Below, piece after piece: positions 26,870 through 35,794 of a stretch of DNA of 64,000 bases. The notes beneath the pieces were generated by a model. That model was not told the DNA's origin, made no database searches, and saw only the letters and a program-made list of their open reading frames with translations. Source of the stretch: JAPOUP01 sp965203605 (GTDB taxonomy: Bacteria; Pseudomonadota; Alphaproteobacteria; Rhodobacterales; Rhodobacteraceae); contig OZ241902.1 in the NCBI GenBank assembly GCA_965203605.1, forward strand, positions 4,774,001-4,838,000, given 5' to 3'. Each line of letters begins with the position of its first letter. Position 1 is the stretch's first letter. The position numbers and the translations under genes were made by a program.

Positions 26870-27827
26870 CAAATTTCCTGCAATAGACGTGATGGGCCGG
26901 ACCGGCACGACGCGGTGCCGGAACCTCTGCGGCGCAAAGTCTGTCGCCCAGTGGGCAGCGGGTACGGAACACGCAGCCGGTGGGCGGGTCGAGCGGGCTT
27001 GGAATGTCGCCGGTCAGAATTATGCGATCGCGGGCCGCCGTCGGATCGGGCAATGGCACCGCCGAAAGCAGCGCCCGCGTGTACGGGTGGCGCGGGCCGG
27101 AATAGAGCGGGTGCGCGAGGCCAATTTCGGCGATCCGACCTAGGTACATCACGACGATCTGATCGCAAAGGTATTCCACCACCGACAGATCATGGGCGAT
27201 GAACAGAATCGTCAGATTCCGACGCTCGCGCAGTTCCAGCAGGAGGTTCAGGACTTGCGCCTGGATCGAAACGTCAAGCGCCGAGACGATTTCATCCGCC
27301 ACGACAAATTCGGGCTCCAACGCCAATGCACGGGCGATGCCAATTCGCTGCCGCTGGCCACCCGAGAACTCATGTGGAAATCGGAACATTGCGTCAGGCG
27401 AAAGGCCGACCTCTTCAAGCAGGTCGGCGACCTTCTCTTTCCGTGCGAAAGATGTGCCAATGCCGTGAGCCCGTAGCCCTTCGGCGACAATGGGCCCCAC
27501 TTTCAGACGCGGGTTCAGCGACGAGACCGGATCCTGAAAGATGATTTGCATGCGCTTGCGCGCGGTGCGCAGCGCCTTGGCATCCAGCGTGTTCAGGTCG
27601 GCGCCGTCAAATATCGTCTGCCCTTCGCTGGGCTCGATCAATCTCAGCAACGCACGACCAAGGGTGGTCTTGCCCGACCCGCTTTCACCCACAAGCCCGG
27701 TTATGGAACCTCTCGGAATGTCAAAACTGACGTCGGTTACAGCGTGAACCGTGCCGCGAGGCGTGTGGAACCGCTTTGAAAGATTGCGTATCTGCACAAG
27801 AATGTCACCGGTGACCGCATCAGCCAT
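26856..27827 (-). CDS. peptide ABC ATPase, DppF type
   Basis: A 323-residue cytoplasmic ATPase of the second peptide-type importer. It has Walker A GESGSGKTT, Q-loop FQDPVSSLNPR, signature SGGQRQRIGIARAL, Walker B FVVADEIVSALDV and switch histidine IAHDLSVV. The C-terminal oligopeptide-transporter region (HPYTRALLSAVP, then a cysteine cluster CVFRTRCPLGDRLC) is typical of DppF/OppF. The ATG at 27827, preceded by GGAG at six bases, is used; it overlaps the DppD-type gene by eight bases. Confidence 0.93.
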   Translation of the reverse strand: MADAVTGDILVQIRNLSKRFHTPRGTVHAVTDVSFDIPRGSITGLVGESGSGKTTLGRALLRLIEPSEGQTIFDGADLNTLDAKALRTARKRMQIIFQDPVSSLNPRLKVGPIVAEGLRAHGIGTSFARKEKVADLLEEVGLSPDAMFRFPHEFSGGQRQRIGIARALALEPEFVVADEIVSALDVSIQAQVLNLLLELRERRNLTILFIAHDLSVVEYLCDQIVVMYLGRIAEIGLAHPLYSGPRHPYTRALLSAVPLPDPTAARDRIILTGDIPSPLDPPTGCVFRTRCPLGDRLCAAEVPAPRRAGPAHHVYCRKFDAND

Positions 27828-28815
27828 GGGTTGCTCCAACCGGGTTGAAGCATGCGACGCGATGGCCGTCGGCTATCTCGCGAAGGGTCACTGGCGAAGC
27901 GCAGGCATCTCCCGCCCGCACGCATCTTGGGGCAAAGGCGCACCCGTTCGGCATGGCATGCAGTGACGGAACCGTGCCGGGGATTGGGACCAGGCGCTCC
28001 CATTCTGCCCGTCCCGGGCCGGGGATCGAGGCCAGCAGCCCGGACGTATAGGGATGCTTGGTGGCGGAAAAGAGCGTCCGGGCATCCGCCTGCTCGACGA
28101 TCGCACCCGCATACATCACCGCTACGTCATCGGCCATTTCCGCAACGACGCCCATGTCATGGGTGATGAACAGGATCGACATGCCTATATCTTCTTGCAG
28201 TCGCCGCATGAGGTCGAGAATTTGCGCTTGAATTGTCACGTCAAGCGCCGTTGTGGGTTCATCGGCAATCAACAGCGCCGGGTTGCATACCAACGCGACA
28301 GCGATCATCACACGTTGCCGCATACCGCCGGATAATTCGTGGGGATAGGTGTTGAATCGGGTCGCGGCGGCAGGGATCTCGACCAGTTCAAGCATCTCGA
28401 GGACGCGCTTTCTTCTTGCGGCAGCATCCAGGTCGGTGTGCACGATCAGCATTTCGCCGATCTGGTCGCCGATGGGAAAGAGCGGATTGAGCGACGACAT
28501 TGGCTCCTGAAAGATCATGGCAATCTCGGCTCCGCGCAATCCGCGCATCGCGCTCTGCCCGGCGCTTTCGACCTGTATCTGCAGACCGTTGCGGCTCCAG
28601 TACGTGATTGAACCTCCCGAAACGGATCCGTTGCGGGGCAACAGCCCCATGACTGCTAGTGCAGACACCGACTTTCCCGAGCCGCTTTCGCCCACGAGCG
28701 CTAGAGTACGTCCCCTCCGCAAGGAAAACCTCACATCCCGCAACGCGGTGACGGAAGATCCCCGCGAGCGAAATTCAACCTCCAGGCCGCGCACGTCGAG
28801 AATGGTCTCATTCAT
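27820..28815 (-). CDS. peptide ABC ATPase, DppD type
   Basis: A 331-residue partner ATPase with Walker A GESGSGKS, Q-loop FQEPMSSLNPLF, signature SGGMRQRVMIA, Walker B LLIADEPTTALDV and ITHDMGVVAE. The C-terminal HPYTSGLLASIPG and the cysteine-containing FAPRC region are family-typical. Its start overlaps the stop of the amidohydrolase gene by four bases (ATGA). All catalytic motifs are intact. Confidence 0.93.
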   Translation of the reverse strand: MNETILDVRGLEVEFRSRGSSVTALRDVRFSLRRGRTLALVGESGSGKSVSALAVMGLLPRNGSVSGGSITYWSRNGLQIQVESAGQSAMRGLRGAEIAMIFQEPMSSLNPLFPIGDQIGEMLIVHTDLDAAARRKRVLEMLELVEIPAAATRFNTYPHELSGGMRQRVMIAVALVCNPALLIADEPTTALDVTIQAQILDLMRRLQEDIGMSILFITHDMGVVAEMADDVAVMYAGAIVEQADARTLFSATKHPYTSGLLASIPGPGRAEWERLVPIPGTVPSLHAMPNGCAFAPRCVRAGDACASPVTLREIADGHRVACFNPVGATHG

Positions 28816-29927
28816 GTTCCTCTCCGCGACGCGGGCTCTGCCGAAGAGCCAAGAATGGTCATGCGTGGTTCAAAGACCCTTGTGATCGCGGCCGTCGCCC
28901 CCCGGCTGTCCATGACCACCAGATCACTGTCTACAAGGTCAAACAGGGTCAGGTCTGCCCGTTCTCCTGGCATCAGCCCGTTGCGTGCGCCCAAACCGAG
29001 AACCGACCGAGGACGTTCGGTCACTCCGGCAACCACCTCCTCGAAGGGCAGACCCATCGCCAACAGCTTGGTCATGGTTGTGGCCAGATCGTGCACCGGG
29101 CCTTCGATGTTTCGCTTGTGCAGATCGGTTGAAATCGAAAATGGAAGCAGGCCGTCAGCTATCGCCCTGCGTGCGGTTTCAAAGCAAAACGACCCTTGGC
29201 CATGACCGATGTCCATCAGGACGCCCTCTTGGGCAAGACGCTTGGCCTGCGCAAAAAGCGCCGGGGTGTCCGAGATCGATCCCGCCGGTTTCCCGTTGAA
29301 ACAATGGGTGACGATGTCGCCGGGACTGAGGATGTCGAGGACCTCGTCTATCATTGGCAACGGCTCTCCGACATGTACCATAAGCGGCAAGTCCAGGATT
29401 TGGGCCACGCGCTTGGCAATCCTTGCCGGACCAATCCCCCAGGCACCCGTGATCATGCCGGACGCACGAACCTTGATGCCGCAGATGACATCCGCATTGG
29501 CCTCGGCCACGTCAAGCGTCCGGTCCACGTCGACGAACCTGAGATCAACCAGTTCAGGCACCCTGTTGCAGGCGACAAGCCCGATGGACCCGATGTTGAG
29601 AAAGGCCCTGACCGTTTCGGCCTGCCGTTCGATCACGTATTCCCGCAGCCCATGAAACGCCGCTTCGCCTGCCGATCCGGCATCGGCCATTGCGGTCACG
29701 CCTGTCGGGCGGCCCGCTTCGGATGCGCGAACGGATATGTCCGTTCCGCCGTGCCAGACATGCACATGTAGGTCGCACCACCCAGGTGACAGATAGGCGC
29801 CGTGCGCATCAATCACGTTGGCCCGGGGGTGCGGTGTTTCCGTGACCAGTCCGTTCTGGTCTATGTGGATTTCCGACGGAGGGGCGTCAAATCCCACGGG
29901 ATGGAAATTCCTGAGCGTGAGCTTCAT
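28812..29927 (-). CDS. amidohydrolase, EF_0837/Atu3266 type
   Basis: A 371-residue TIM-barrel metal-dependent amidohydrolase. Metal ligands seen are H-x-H in WCDLHVHVW, the lysine region CGIKVRASG (bridging carboxylated lysine), histidines in MVHVGEP and VTHCFNG, and the aspartate in ISTDLHKRN. It matches the deacetylase/dihydroorotase-like group in which EF_0837-type amidohydrolases are paired with SelA-like enzymes (EF_0838), the same pairing found in this operon. Characterised relatives hydrolyse N-acyl or O-acyl groups from small hydroxy or amino acids. The ATG at 29927 lies one base past the permease stop and the frame from 29963 is only overlap. It sits between permease and ATPase genes, tying the enzyme to the imported substrate. 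Confidence 0.88.
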   Translation of the reverse strand: MKLTLRNFHPVGFDAPPSEIHIDQNGLVTETPHPRANVIDAHGAYLSPGWCDLHVHVWHGGTDISVRASEAGRPTGVTAMADAGSAGEAAFHGLREYVIERQAETVRAFLNIGSIGLVACNRVPELVDLRFVDVDRTLDVAEANADVICGIKVRASGMITGAWGIGPARIAKRVAQILDLPLMVHVGEPLPMIDEVLDILSPGDIVTHCFNGKPAGSISDTPALFAQAKRLAQEGVLMDIGHGQGSFCFETARRAIADGLLPFSISTDLHKRNIEGPVHDLATTMTKLLAMGLPFEEVVAGVTERPRSVLGLGARNGLMPGERADLTLFDLVDSDLVVMDSRGATAAITRVFEPRMTILGSSAEPASRRGT

Positions 29928-29928
29928 G

Positions 29929-30789
29929 TCAAAGATCCTTCGCCAGGCGAGGATCAAGCGCATCGCGCAACCCGTCCCCGATCAGTTGAAGTGCCAGAAC
30001 CGAGACCGAGATGGCCAGACCCGGGAAGAGAATGAGGAACATGGCCTGATCCAGGTATTGTCGGCCTTCGTTGACCATTGTGCCCCAAGTCGGGGTCGAT
30101 GGGTCTATGCCCACACCCAGAAAGCTCAGTCCCGCCTCGGCCAACATGGCATAGGCGAAGATGAAGGTCGCCTGGACGATGATAGGCGACATTATGTTCG
30201 GCAGCACATGGCGCAACATGACAGACGGGGTCGATACGCCCAGCGCGGTTGCGGCCTCGACAAAGGGAAGTTCGCGAATGACAAGCGTCGATGCCCGGAC
30301 AATTCGGGCGATTCGTGGCGCGTAGACAATGGACAGAGCGATTATCACGTTGACGGCGGACCCGCCGAGGATCGACACCAGCGCTATGGCGAGCAAAATG
30401 TCAGGGAACGCCATCATGGCATCGACAAGACGCGACAGCGGCCCGTCAAGTCGCTGGAAGAACCCGGCACAAAGGCCAATGGCTATTCCGACAAGAGAAG
30501 AGAGGGCCGCAACGCCCAGCCCGACGCCGAGCGAAACACGACCAGCATACAGCAGGCGTGACGCGACATCCCTGCCAAATGCATCGGCGCCAAGCCAATA
30601 AGTCATGCCGGGCTCGGTCAGCCGCGCACGGACGCTCATCCCGGCAGGATCACCAGGTGCCACCCACGGCGCACAAACGCAAAGCAGGGCGACGGCCGAA
30701 AAGACAATCGTCGCAAGAAGAACGGCCCGCCGCGAAAAAAGCAGGTCGTGAAACCTTGCCTCCATTGGCGTAGAGGATGTCCACGACAT
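29929..30789 (-). CDS. peptide ABC permease, DppC type
   Basis: A 286-residue inner-membrane permease. It has the first helix (VLLATIVFSAVALLCVCAPW), APGDPAGMSVRARLTEPG, YWLGADAFGRDVASRLLYAGR (DppC hallmark), the coupling loop PFVEAATALGVSTPSVMLRHVLPN and the terminal LQLIGDGLRDALDPRL. Its ATG shares one base with the stop of the partner permease (TGATG). Confidence 0.93.
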   Translation of the reverse strand: MSWTSSTPMEARFHDLLFSRRAVLLATIVFSAVALLCVCAPWVAPGDPAGMSVRARLTEPGMTYWLGADAFGRDVASRLLYAGRVSLGVGLGVAALSSLVGIAIGLCAGFFQRLDGPLSRLVDAMMAFPDILLAIALVSILGGSAVNVIIALSIVYAPRIARIVRASTLVIRELPFVEAATALGVSTPSVMLRHVLPNIMSPIIVQATFIFAYAMLAEAGLSFLGVGIDPSTPTWGTMVNEGRQYLDQAMFLILFPGLAISVSVLALQLIGDGLRDALDPRLAKDL

Positions 30790-31730
30790 CAGTACTTCAC
30801 CCGCTTGTCGATCAGTAGATATGCAAGATCGGTCAGCAAATTTATCAGCACGTATAGCGAGGCGACCACAATGAGCGTTCCCTGGATGATGGGATAATCC
30901 CGACGCAAGACAGCGCTGACCACGAGATTGCCCATGCCTGGGATGTTGAAGACACGCTCGGTCACCACGGCACCGGACACCAGCAATGCAAACGTAAGCC
31001 CGATCACCGTGATTATTGGAATTGCGGCATTTTTAAGTGCATGGCGCAGCACGACTCGCGCTTCACCCATGCCTTTGGACCGTGCGGTCCGGATATAGTC
31101 CTCGCCTAGGATGTCCAGCATGGACGCACGGGTGAAGCGCAGGATAAGGGCGGAATTGACGATGCCGAGCACAATTGACGGCAACAGAAGGTGTCGCATT
31201 CGCTCCCAGAAATGTGCGTCCGGCCCACCGTAGCCAGATGCCGGGAACCAGCCGAGATCGGTCGCCAGGTATCGTTGAAGCATGAGCCCGGTCCAGAAAC
31301 TTGGAACAGATGCGGCCAGCATGGCTGTACTGATGGAAGCCTGATCGAGGAATGATCCACGGCGATAGGCTGCGTAGTTGCCGACCGGAACAGCGATGAC
31401 CAACGCTATCGTCAGCGAAAGCAGGGAAAGAAAGACCGTCGGTTCCGCACGGCCCAACAGCACTCGGGTTACCGGCTGATTGAAAAAGATCGACGTTCCC
31501 AAGTCGCCGCGGACTGCACTCCCAAGGAACTTGAGGTACTGAACAACAATCGGCTGATCGAGCCCGAGCCGCTGACGCAATTCGACGGCATCCTCGGCTG
31601 TAGCCTCGGGTCCTAGCATCAGTGCGGCCGGGTCGCCTGGGGCGAGCCGGACAATGAAAAACGCGATCGTCAGAACAAGGAATATGACGACGGCCATTCC
31701 CATGAGCCGACGTGCCAAATAGCTGCGCAT
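30789..31730 (-). CDS. peptide ABC permease, DppB type
   Basis: A 313-residue permease with the usual N-terminal helix (MRSYLARRLMGMAVVIFLVL), the LGLDQPIVVQYLKFLG periplasmic segment, GDLGTSIFFNQPV, and the coupling loop DYIRTARSKGMGEARVVLRHALKN. The start at 31730 is fixed by family alignment; the longer frame reads through the intergenic hairpin. The hairpin at 31750-31772 separates it from the binding-protein gene. Confidence 0.93.
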   Translation of the reverse strand: MRSYLARRLMGMAVVIFLVLTIAFFIVRLAPGDPAALMLGPEATAEDAVELRQRLGLDQPIVVQYLKFLGSAVRGDLGTSIFFNQPVTRVLLGRAEPTVFLSLLSLTIALVIAVPVGNYAAYRRGSFLDQASISTAMLAASVPSFWTGLMLQRYLATDLGWFPASGYGGPDAHFWERMRHLLLPSIVLGIVNSALILRFTRASMLDILGEDYIRTARSKGMGEARVVLRHALKNAAIPIITVIGLTFALLVSGAVVTERVFNIPGMGNLVVSAVLRRDYPIIQGTLIVVASLYVLINLLTDLAYLLIDKRVKY

Positions 31731-31749
31731 GAGAAATTCCCGCGGTTTT

Positions 31750-31772
31750 GGGGGTCGGTCGAACCGACCCCC
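31750..31772 (-). promoter_or_regulatory. hairpin after binding protein
   Basis: Perfect 10-bp stem GGGGGTCGGT (31750-31759), loop CGA, and arm ACCGACCCCC (31763-31772). On the transcribed strand it is followed by AAAACC rather than T, so it is not a classical terminator. It lies between binding-protein stop and permease start. Confidence 0.7.
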
Positions 31773-31783
31773 GGAATTGTGCG

Positions 31784-33313
31784 TCAATTCACCCGGGCGT
31801 TCCAGAAAAACGGCCATGGCGTCGCCGTGACGCCTTCAAGCCCCTTTGCGCCGCCCATCAGCGCGTTGAAGCCACCGATCTTGATGAATCCAACATCCTC
31901 GAACACTTGGTTCTGCAGCTGCGCAAACAGCGCCCGCCGCTTCTCAGGATCCGTTTCCGTCGTGAACTCGGCAAGAATCGAGTCCTTTTCCGGGTTTGAC
32001 CACCCCAGCCGGGACGTCCTGGAATAAAGGCTGGTCAGGGCAGGTTCGGGCAGAAACGGCGAGTGGGTGATGTAGATGTCCCAGAGCGCCGGATCATTGC
32101 GGCGCTGGCCTAGGGTGGCCCAGTCAACCACGTCCATCTGAACCTCAAACCCTGCCGCCTCAAGCGCCACTTTGGCGACTTCGGCCATCTTGAAGTGGAA
32201 CTCGTACTGGCGTGACGTAAGGATCCTGAGGGGCGTCCCGTCATAGCCGACGCTCTGCAGCAACTCCGCTGCCTTGGTCTGGTCGTTCTGGTTGAACAGG
32301 TCGGTTCCGGTGTCGCTTCTCCACACCCAGCCCTCGGGGTACATCGGTCCGTCGACGACGAAGAAATTGTCGTCGCCAAAGGCTGCGAACAGCATATCGT
32401 CGATCGGCAGGGCGGCCTGCAGCGCCTGACGCTTGGGCCTGTCAGTCAAGAGACCGTCCTTGTGGTTGATCGCGAAGATCGGCCAGCCGAACGGCTTCAG
32501 CAGAATCGGGTCGGCCTTGTCGGAGGACTCCAGACGCGCAAGGCTCTCGGCGGGCAATCCGTCTGCGAAAGCCACTTCACCGGCCAGAAGACTCTCCACC
32601 CGCGTATTCGCGTCTGGGACGGGCACAAACCGGATCTCATCCGGCACTTGGGTACGCGCGCCTGACGCGCCGTCGGAAGGCTCGCTGCGCGAGGAGTACC
32701 CGTCGAAGCGCACCAGTTGCAGGTACTGATCCGGCACATGTTCGGCAATCATGTAAGGACCGGTCCCAACAATCGTATCGATCGTATCGCTGATGATTTC
32801 CTCGGGATAGACCACAGCGGCTGAGTTCGAAAATGCCAGCAGCGACAGGAGCGGTGAATACGGCTGGTTCATTGTTATGGTGACTTCGTGACTGCCGGTG
32901 GCCTCGAACCCGGCGATCTTGTCAGCCACGCCCTTTCCGCGCGAGGAAACCTCCACCCAGCGATTGAGGGATGCGACCACGTCATCTGCATCCATCGTCG
33001 AACCGTCGTGGAAGGTGACACCCTCGCGAATGCCAATCGTGTAGGTTTTCCCGTCCCCGGAAATCGTCGGCAGATCGGTCGCGAGAAGCGGTGCGATGTT
33101 CCAGCCTGAATCAAACGTGTACAGCGTTTCGACGAAATGTTGGGTCACGATCGACACGACATCCTTGGTGCTTATCATCGGATCGAACGTATCGGCCTCG
33201 CCGATGATGGCAACGTCAATCGTCTCCGCATGTGCGGGCGCAAGCACGACTGCACCTGTCATCAATGCGCCGAAGAGAGAGTTCTTCGTGCGTGATACTG
33301 TCATCGAGAACAT
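31784..33313 (-). CDS. peptide-type ABC binding protein
   Basis: A 509-residue family 5 solute-binding protein and first gene of the operon. The Sec signal peptide ends with VVLAPAHA, mature start ETIDVAIIG. It has DTFDPMISTKDV at the mature N terminus, VTFHDGSTMDADDVVASLNRW and the later AELLQSVGYDGTPLRIL. The ATG at 33313 is chosen because GGAGG lies five bases upstream; that GGAGG itself follows an earlier ATG (33325). A promoter with overlapping palindrome lies just upstream (33335-33378). The ligand is not readable from the sequence; the neighbouring enzymes suggest an N-acylated amino acid or amino sugar acid. Confidence 0.92.
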   Translation of the reverse strand: MFSMTVSRTKNSLFGALMTGAVVLAPAHAETIDVAIIGEADTFDPMISTKDVVSIVTQHFVETLYTFDSGWNIAPLLATDLPTISGDGKTYTIGIREGVTFHDGSTMDADDVVASLNRWVEVSSRGKGVADKIAGFEATGSHEVTITMNQPYSPLLSLLAFSNSAAVVYPEEIISDTIDTIVGTGPYMIAEHVPDQYLQLVRFDGYSSRSEPSDGASGARTQVPDEIRFVPVPDANTRVESLLAGEVAFADGLPAESLARLESSDKADPILLKPFGWPIFAINHKDGLLTDRPKRQALQAALPIDDMLFAAFGDDNFFVVDGPMYPEGWVWRSDTGTDLFNQNDQTKAAELLQSVGYDGTPLRILTSRQYEFHFKMAEVAKVALEAAGFEVQMDVVDWATLGQRRNDPALWDIYITHSPFLPEPALTSLYSRTSRLGWSNPEKDSILAEFTTETDPEKRRALFAQLQNQVFEDVGFIKIGGFNALMGGAKGLEGVTATPWPFFWNARVN

Positions 33314-33334
33314 CAGAACCTCCATAGTTATGTC

Positions 33335-33349
33335 ATTTGGTGTCCAAAT
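33335..33349. promoter_or_regulatory. palindrome at operon start, likely operator
   Basis: ATTTGG-TGT-CCAAAT, a perfect 6-bp inverted repeat with a three-base centre. It lies immediately downstream of the predicted -10 box, so a bound protein would cover the transcription start. Length and symmetry suit an IclR-type regulator such as the one at 24004-24774. Confidence 0.55.
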
Positions 33350-33378
33350 ATGTTAGTCTATGTCCCAGACGCGGTCAA
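33350..33378 (-). promoter_or_regulatory. candidate sigma70 promoter of catabolic operon
   Basis: Minus-strand -35 TTGACC (33373-33378), a 17-bp spacer, and -10 TAACAT (33350-33355). Matches to consensus are five and four of six. The -10 box ends 37 bases before the chosen start codon. Confidence 0.55.
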
Positions 33379-33523
33379 CGAAAATTTCAATGCAGATCGA
33401 ACATGCCAAGACACCGAGTTTTCGCGAGAGAATCGAGGCCTCGCAGCGAATATCTGGTCTTGGAAAGGCGTTCCTGTGGCTTTTGACGCCACGTTCGTGC
33501 GTTTGATGGAACCGGGTGTCAGG

Positions 33524-34642
33524 TCAACCCTGACGGTCGGCGAGAAAGCAAATGTTGCTGGGTGATCGGACCGCAATCCCGGCAATTCGTCGGACTGCGA
33601 GCACTGGTCGAAGACTGACCTTGAACAGGATACAGTTGTCACTGTCTTGGTTGGCTGAGATCAGCCATCGTCCGCACGGCGAAAATCCGGAGTCCCTAGG
33701 CTTTGTGCCGCCACTTGGAAAGGTCAGACACCGCACGAACGAGCCGTCACGGGAATCCATTCGGAAGATCGAAATCGAGTCGTCGCCTCTGTTTGTCACC
33801 GCGAAGTGAACTCCGTCCGGATGCATTCTAAGGCCGGATGCAGTGTTGTCAGTCTTCGTTGACGCCATGACGGGATCCCGCGATGACAGTCTGGCATGGT
33901 GCCTTATGGTGCCATCCCGCCATCGCAGGGTTGACACTTCAGACGACAACTCACTGACTAGAACAACGGCTTGACCGCAGTTGCTGAATGCGAGGGTTCG
34001 CGGACCGGAACCGGATGGAGCCCGCCAAGTAAGAGGTGTCCCGCAATCCCCGGTTTGGTGGTCGAACGGATAGACTGCCAGTTCGTCAGTTCCCAGGTCG
34101 GGGACCAGCAACCATCGCCCGTCCGGAGAGAAGAGTGCTCCATGGGGATGGGATCTGGTTTGCCTGACGGGATGGGGCCCACTTCCGAAACGCAGGACTT
34201 CACTCCCCGAATCAGTATCAAAATCTCCACTGCCCGAGAGACCCTTCACGAGGACATTGCCCGTGTCGTAGCAGGCACAGACGATCCAACGGCCCGATGG
34301 ATGGAGATCGATATGGCATGGAAGTCGGCCCTTGATGGGAATCCTGGCCGAAACGCGCAACCGGGTGCCAGACTGGGGCAACTCCAATGAAACGAGCGAT
34401 GCCCGGAAATCGGCAGTTTCTATTGTCGCGTAAACCCTGCGGTGAACGGCCGAATAGCGAAGATAGCTTGGATTCGGGAGAACTGCTGCGCCTATGTGTT
34501 GAAGGGCACCCTCTCCAGAAAGGTCAAATTCCGAAATGCCGTGTCCCCGGGCTCGGAAGTTACCATAGGATTCCGTGTAGGAACCTACAGCGAACCGGCA
34601 GGAGTGATTTGGCGGAAGGGCTGACAGTCCCGGATGGCCCAT
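33524..34642 (-). CDS. lactonase-family beta-propeller protein
   Basis: A 372-residue protein resembling the lactonase/6-phosphogluconolactonase (YbhE, PF10282-type) seven-bladed propeller. The N-terminal FAVGSYTESYG, CHIDLHPSGRWIVCACYDTGNVLV, HPHGALFSPDGRWLLVPDLGTDELAVY, GSGPRTLAFSNCGQ and TKPRDSGFSPCGRWLISANQDSDN are successive blade motifs with the family's H-P-H-x-x-x-F-S-P-D-G pattern. No signal peptide is visible. It lies 12 bases downstream of the regulator gene on the same strand, so the two are probably cotranscribed and the lactonase belongs to the pathway of the divergent operon, where it could open a lactone intermediate or ligand. Confidence 0.85.
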   Translation of the reverse strand: MGHPGLSALPPNHSCRFAVGSYTESYGNFRARGHGISEFDLSGEGALQHIGAAVLPNPSYLRYSAVHRRVYATIETADFRASLVSLELPQSGTRLRVSARIPIKGRLPCHIDLHPSGRWIVCACYDTGNVLVKGLSGSGDFDTDSGSEVLRFGSGPHPVRQTRSHPHGALFSPDGRWLLVPDLGTDELAVYPFDHQTGDCGTPLTWRAPSGSGPRTLAFSNCGQAVVLVSELSSEVSTLRWRDGTIRHHARLSSRDPVMASTKTDNTASGLRMHPDGVHFAVTNRGDDSISIFRMDSRDGSFVRCLTFPSGGTKPRDSGFSPCGRWLISANQDSDNCILFKVSLRPVLAVRRIAGIAVRSPSNICFLADRQG

Positions 34643-34654
34643 TGTTTTTCGCCG

Positions 34655-35794
34655 TCAACCTGTTGAGGCCGAAGGGGTGCCGGTCGACCCGTAAACACTC
34701 AGGGTCGGCTTCAGTGTCAGGTAGATTGGAGGCCCATTGTAGATACCGGAAATCCTGTCGCTGAGCACACGGAAGGTCAGGCTGCCCAGCGTTTGCGGCT
34801 GAACATTGACGCTGGTAAGAAGAGGGTCCATTGAACGCGCGATGACGCTATCATTCACGCTGACCACGGACACGTCGCCGGGAATGTTCAGTCCGGCGTT
34901 CCGCAAACCACGCATAACGCCGATGGCCGTTACGTCGTTTCGAACGAAGACGGCGGAAAACGCTGTCCCTTCCGCCACGAGGGCTTCGATCGCCCGTTGC
35001 CCGGCCAATTCCGAGGGTTCATCCTGCATGCGGGCCAGCGATCGGTCGCGCTCAATGCCGGCCGAGGTCAGTGCATCGCGATATGCCGGCAGCATCGAAA
35101 ATCCTTCCAGCCTCGGCGCACCTTCGACATAGGCAATCCTACTGTGCCCAAGCTCGACGAGATGCCGGACGGCAATTCGCGTCGCCTCATGATAGTCGAT
35201 CCGGACACCGTCGGCTTCAATGTCATTGGGCCAACGGCCGAGATAAACCAACGGCTTGCCCGAACTGACAAATTGCAAGGCCGCTGCGGTAGGCCGCTCG
35301 ACCATGCTCGGAACCACGATGGCGCCCCGTATTGATGGATCATCGGCCATCGCCGAGAGTCTGGAGTTCTCGCTTGCCACCAGATAATCAGACTGGCTGG
35401 TGATCAGGTCGTAGCCGCTTCCTCGGGCAGCACGTTCAATCCCATCAATCACGTCAGCATACAGCGGATTGGAATAGGTGGGAATTATCAGGCACAGGAC
35501 TGTTCCGGATGATGGGTTGGCAGTGACCGGACCGCCTACCGCCTTCCGCACGTATGTGCCACTTCCGGCACGCCTAACGACAATTCCTTCGTCGACGAGA
35601 AGCTGAATTGCCCTCCGCACCGTTGTTCGCGAAACCTCGTGCTTCAGCATGAGTTCGCGCTCGGACGGGATCGCTGTCTCAGGCCAATATACCTTGCCAA
35701 CAATGTCATCACGAATGGCCTTGGCCAGCCATCTGGTCTTGTCACGCCTTCCAATTGGCACCATGGTGGCTTGACGGGTGGAAATATTTGACAT
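34655..35794 (-). CDS. GntR/LacI hybrid regulator
   Basis: A 379-residue transcription factor. An N-terminal GntR winged helix (about residues 20-80; IPSERELMLKHEVSRTTVRRAIQLLVDEGIV, then GSGTYVRK) is joined to a C-terminal LacI/periplasmic-binding-type sensor domain (about 95-370; CLIIPTYSNPLYADVIDGIERAA, VRHLVELGHSRIAYVEG, AVFVRNDVTAIGVMRGLRNAGLNIPGDVSVVSVND). This arrangement is that of AraR-like sugar-responsive repressors. The ATG at 35794 begins right at the divergent promoter; upstream in-frame sequence belongs to the opposite gene. A palindrome between the -35 and -10 boxes of the divergent promoter is the expected operator. The sensor type suggests a sugar-like inducer. Confidence 0.9.
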   Translation of the reverse strand: MSNISTRQATMVPIGRRDKTRWLAKAIRDDIVGKVYWPETAIPSERELMLKHEVSRTTVRRAIQLLVDEGIVVRRAGSGTYVRKAVGGPVTANPSSGTVLCLIIPTYSNPLYADVIDGIERAARGSGYDLITSQSDYLVASENSRLSAMADDPSIRGAIVVPSMVERPTAAALQFVSSGKPLVYLGRWPNDIEADGVRIDYHEATRIAVRHLVELGHSRIAYVEGAPRLEGFSMLPAYRDALTSAGIERDRSLARMQDEPSELAGQRAIEALVAEGTAFSAVFVRNDVTAIGVMRGLRNAGLNIPGDVSVVSVNDSVIARSMDPLLTSVNVQPQTLGSLTFRVLSDRISGIYNGPPIYLTLKPTLSVYGSTGTPSASTG

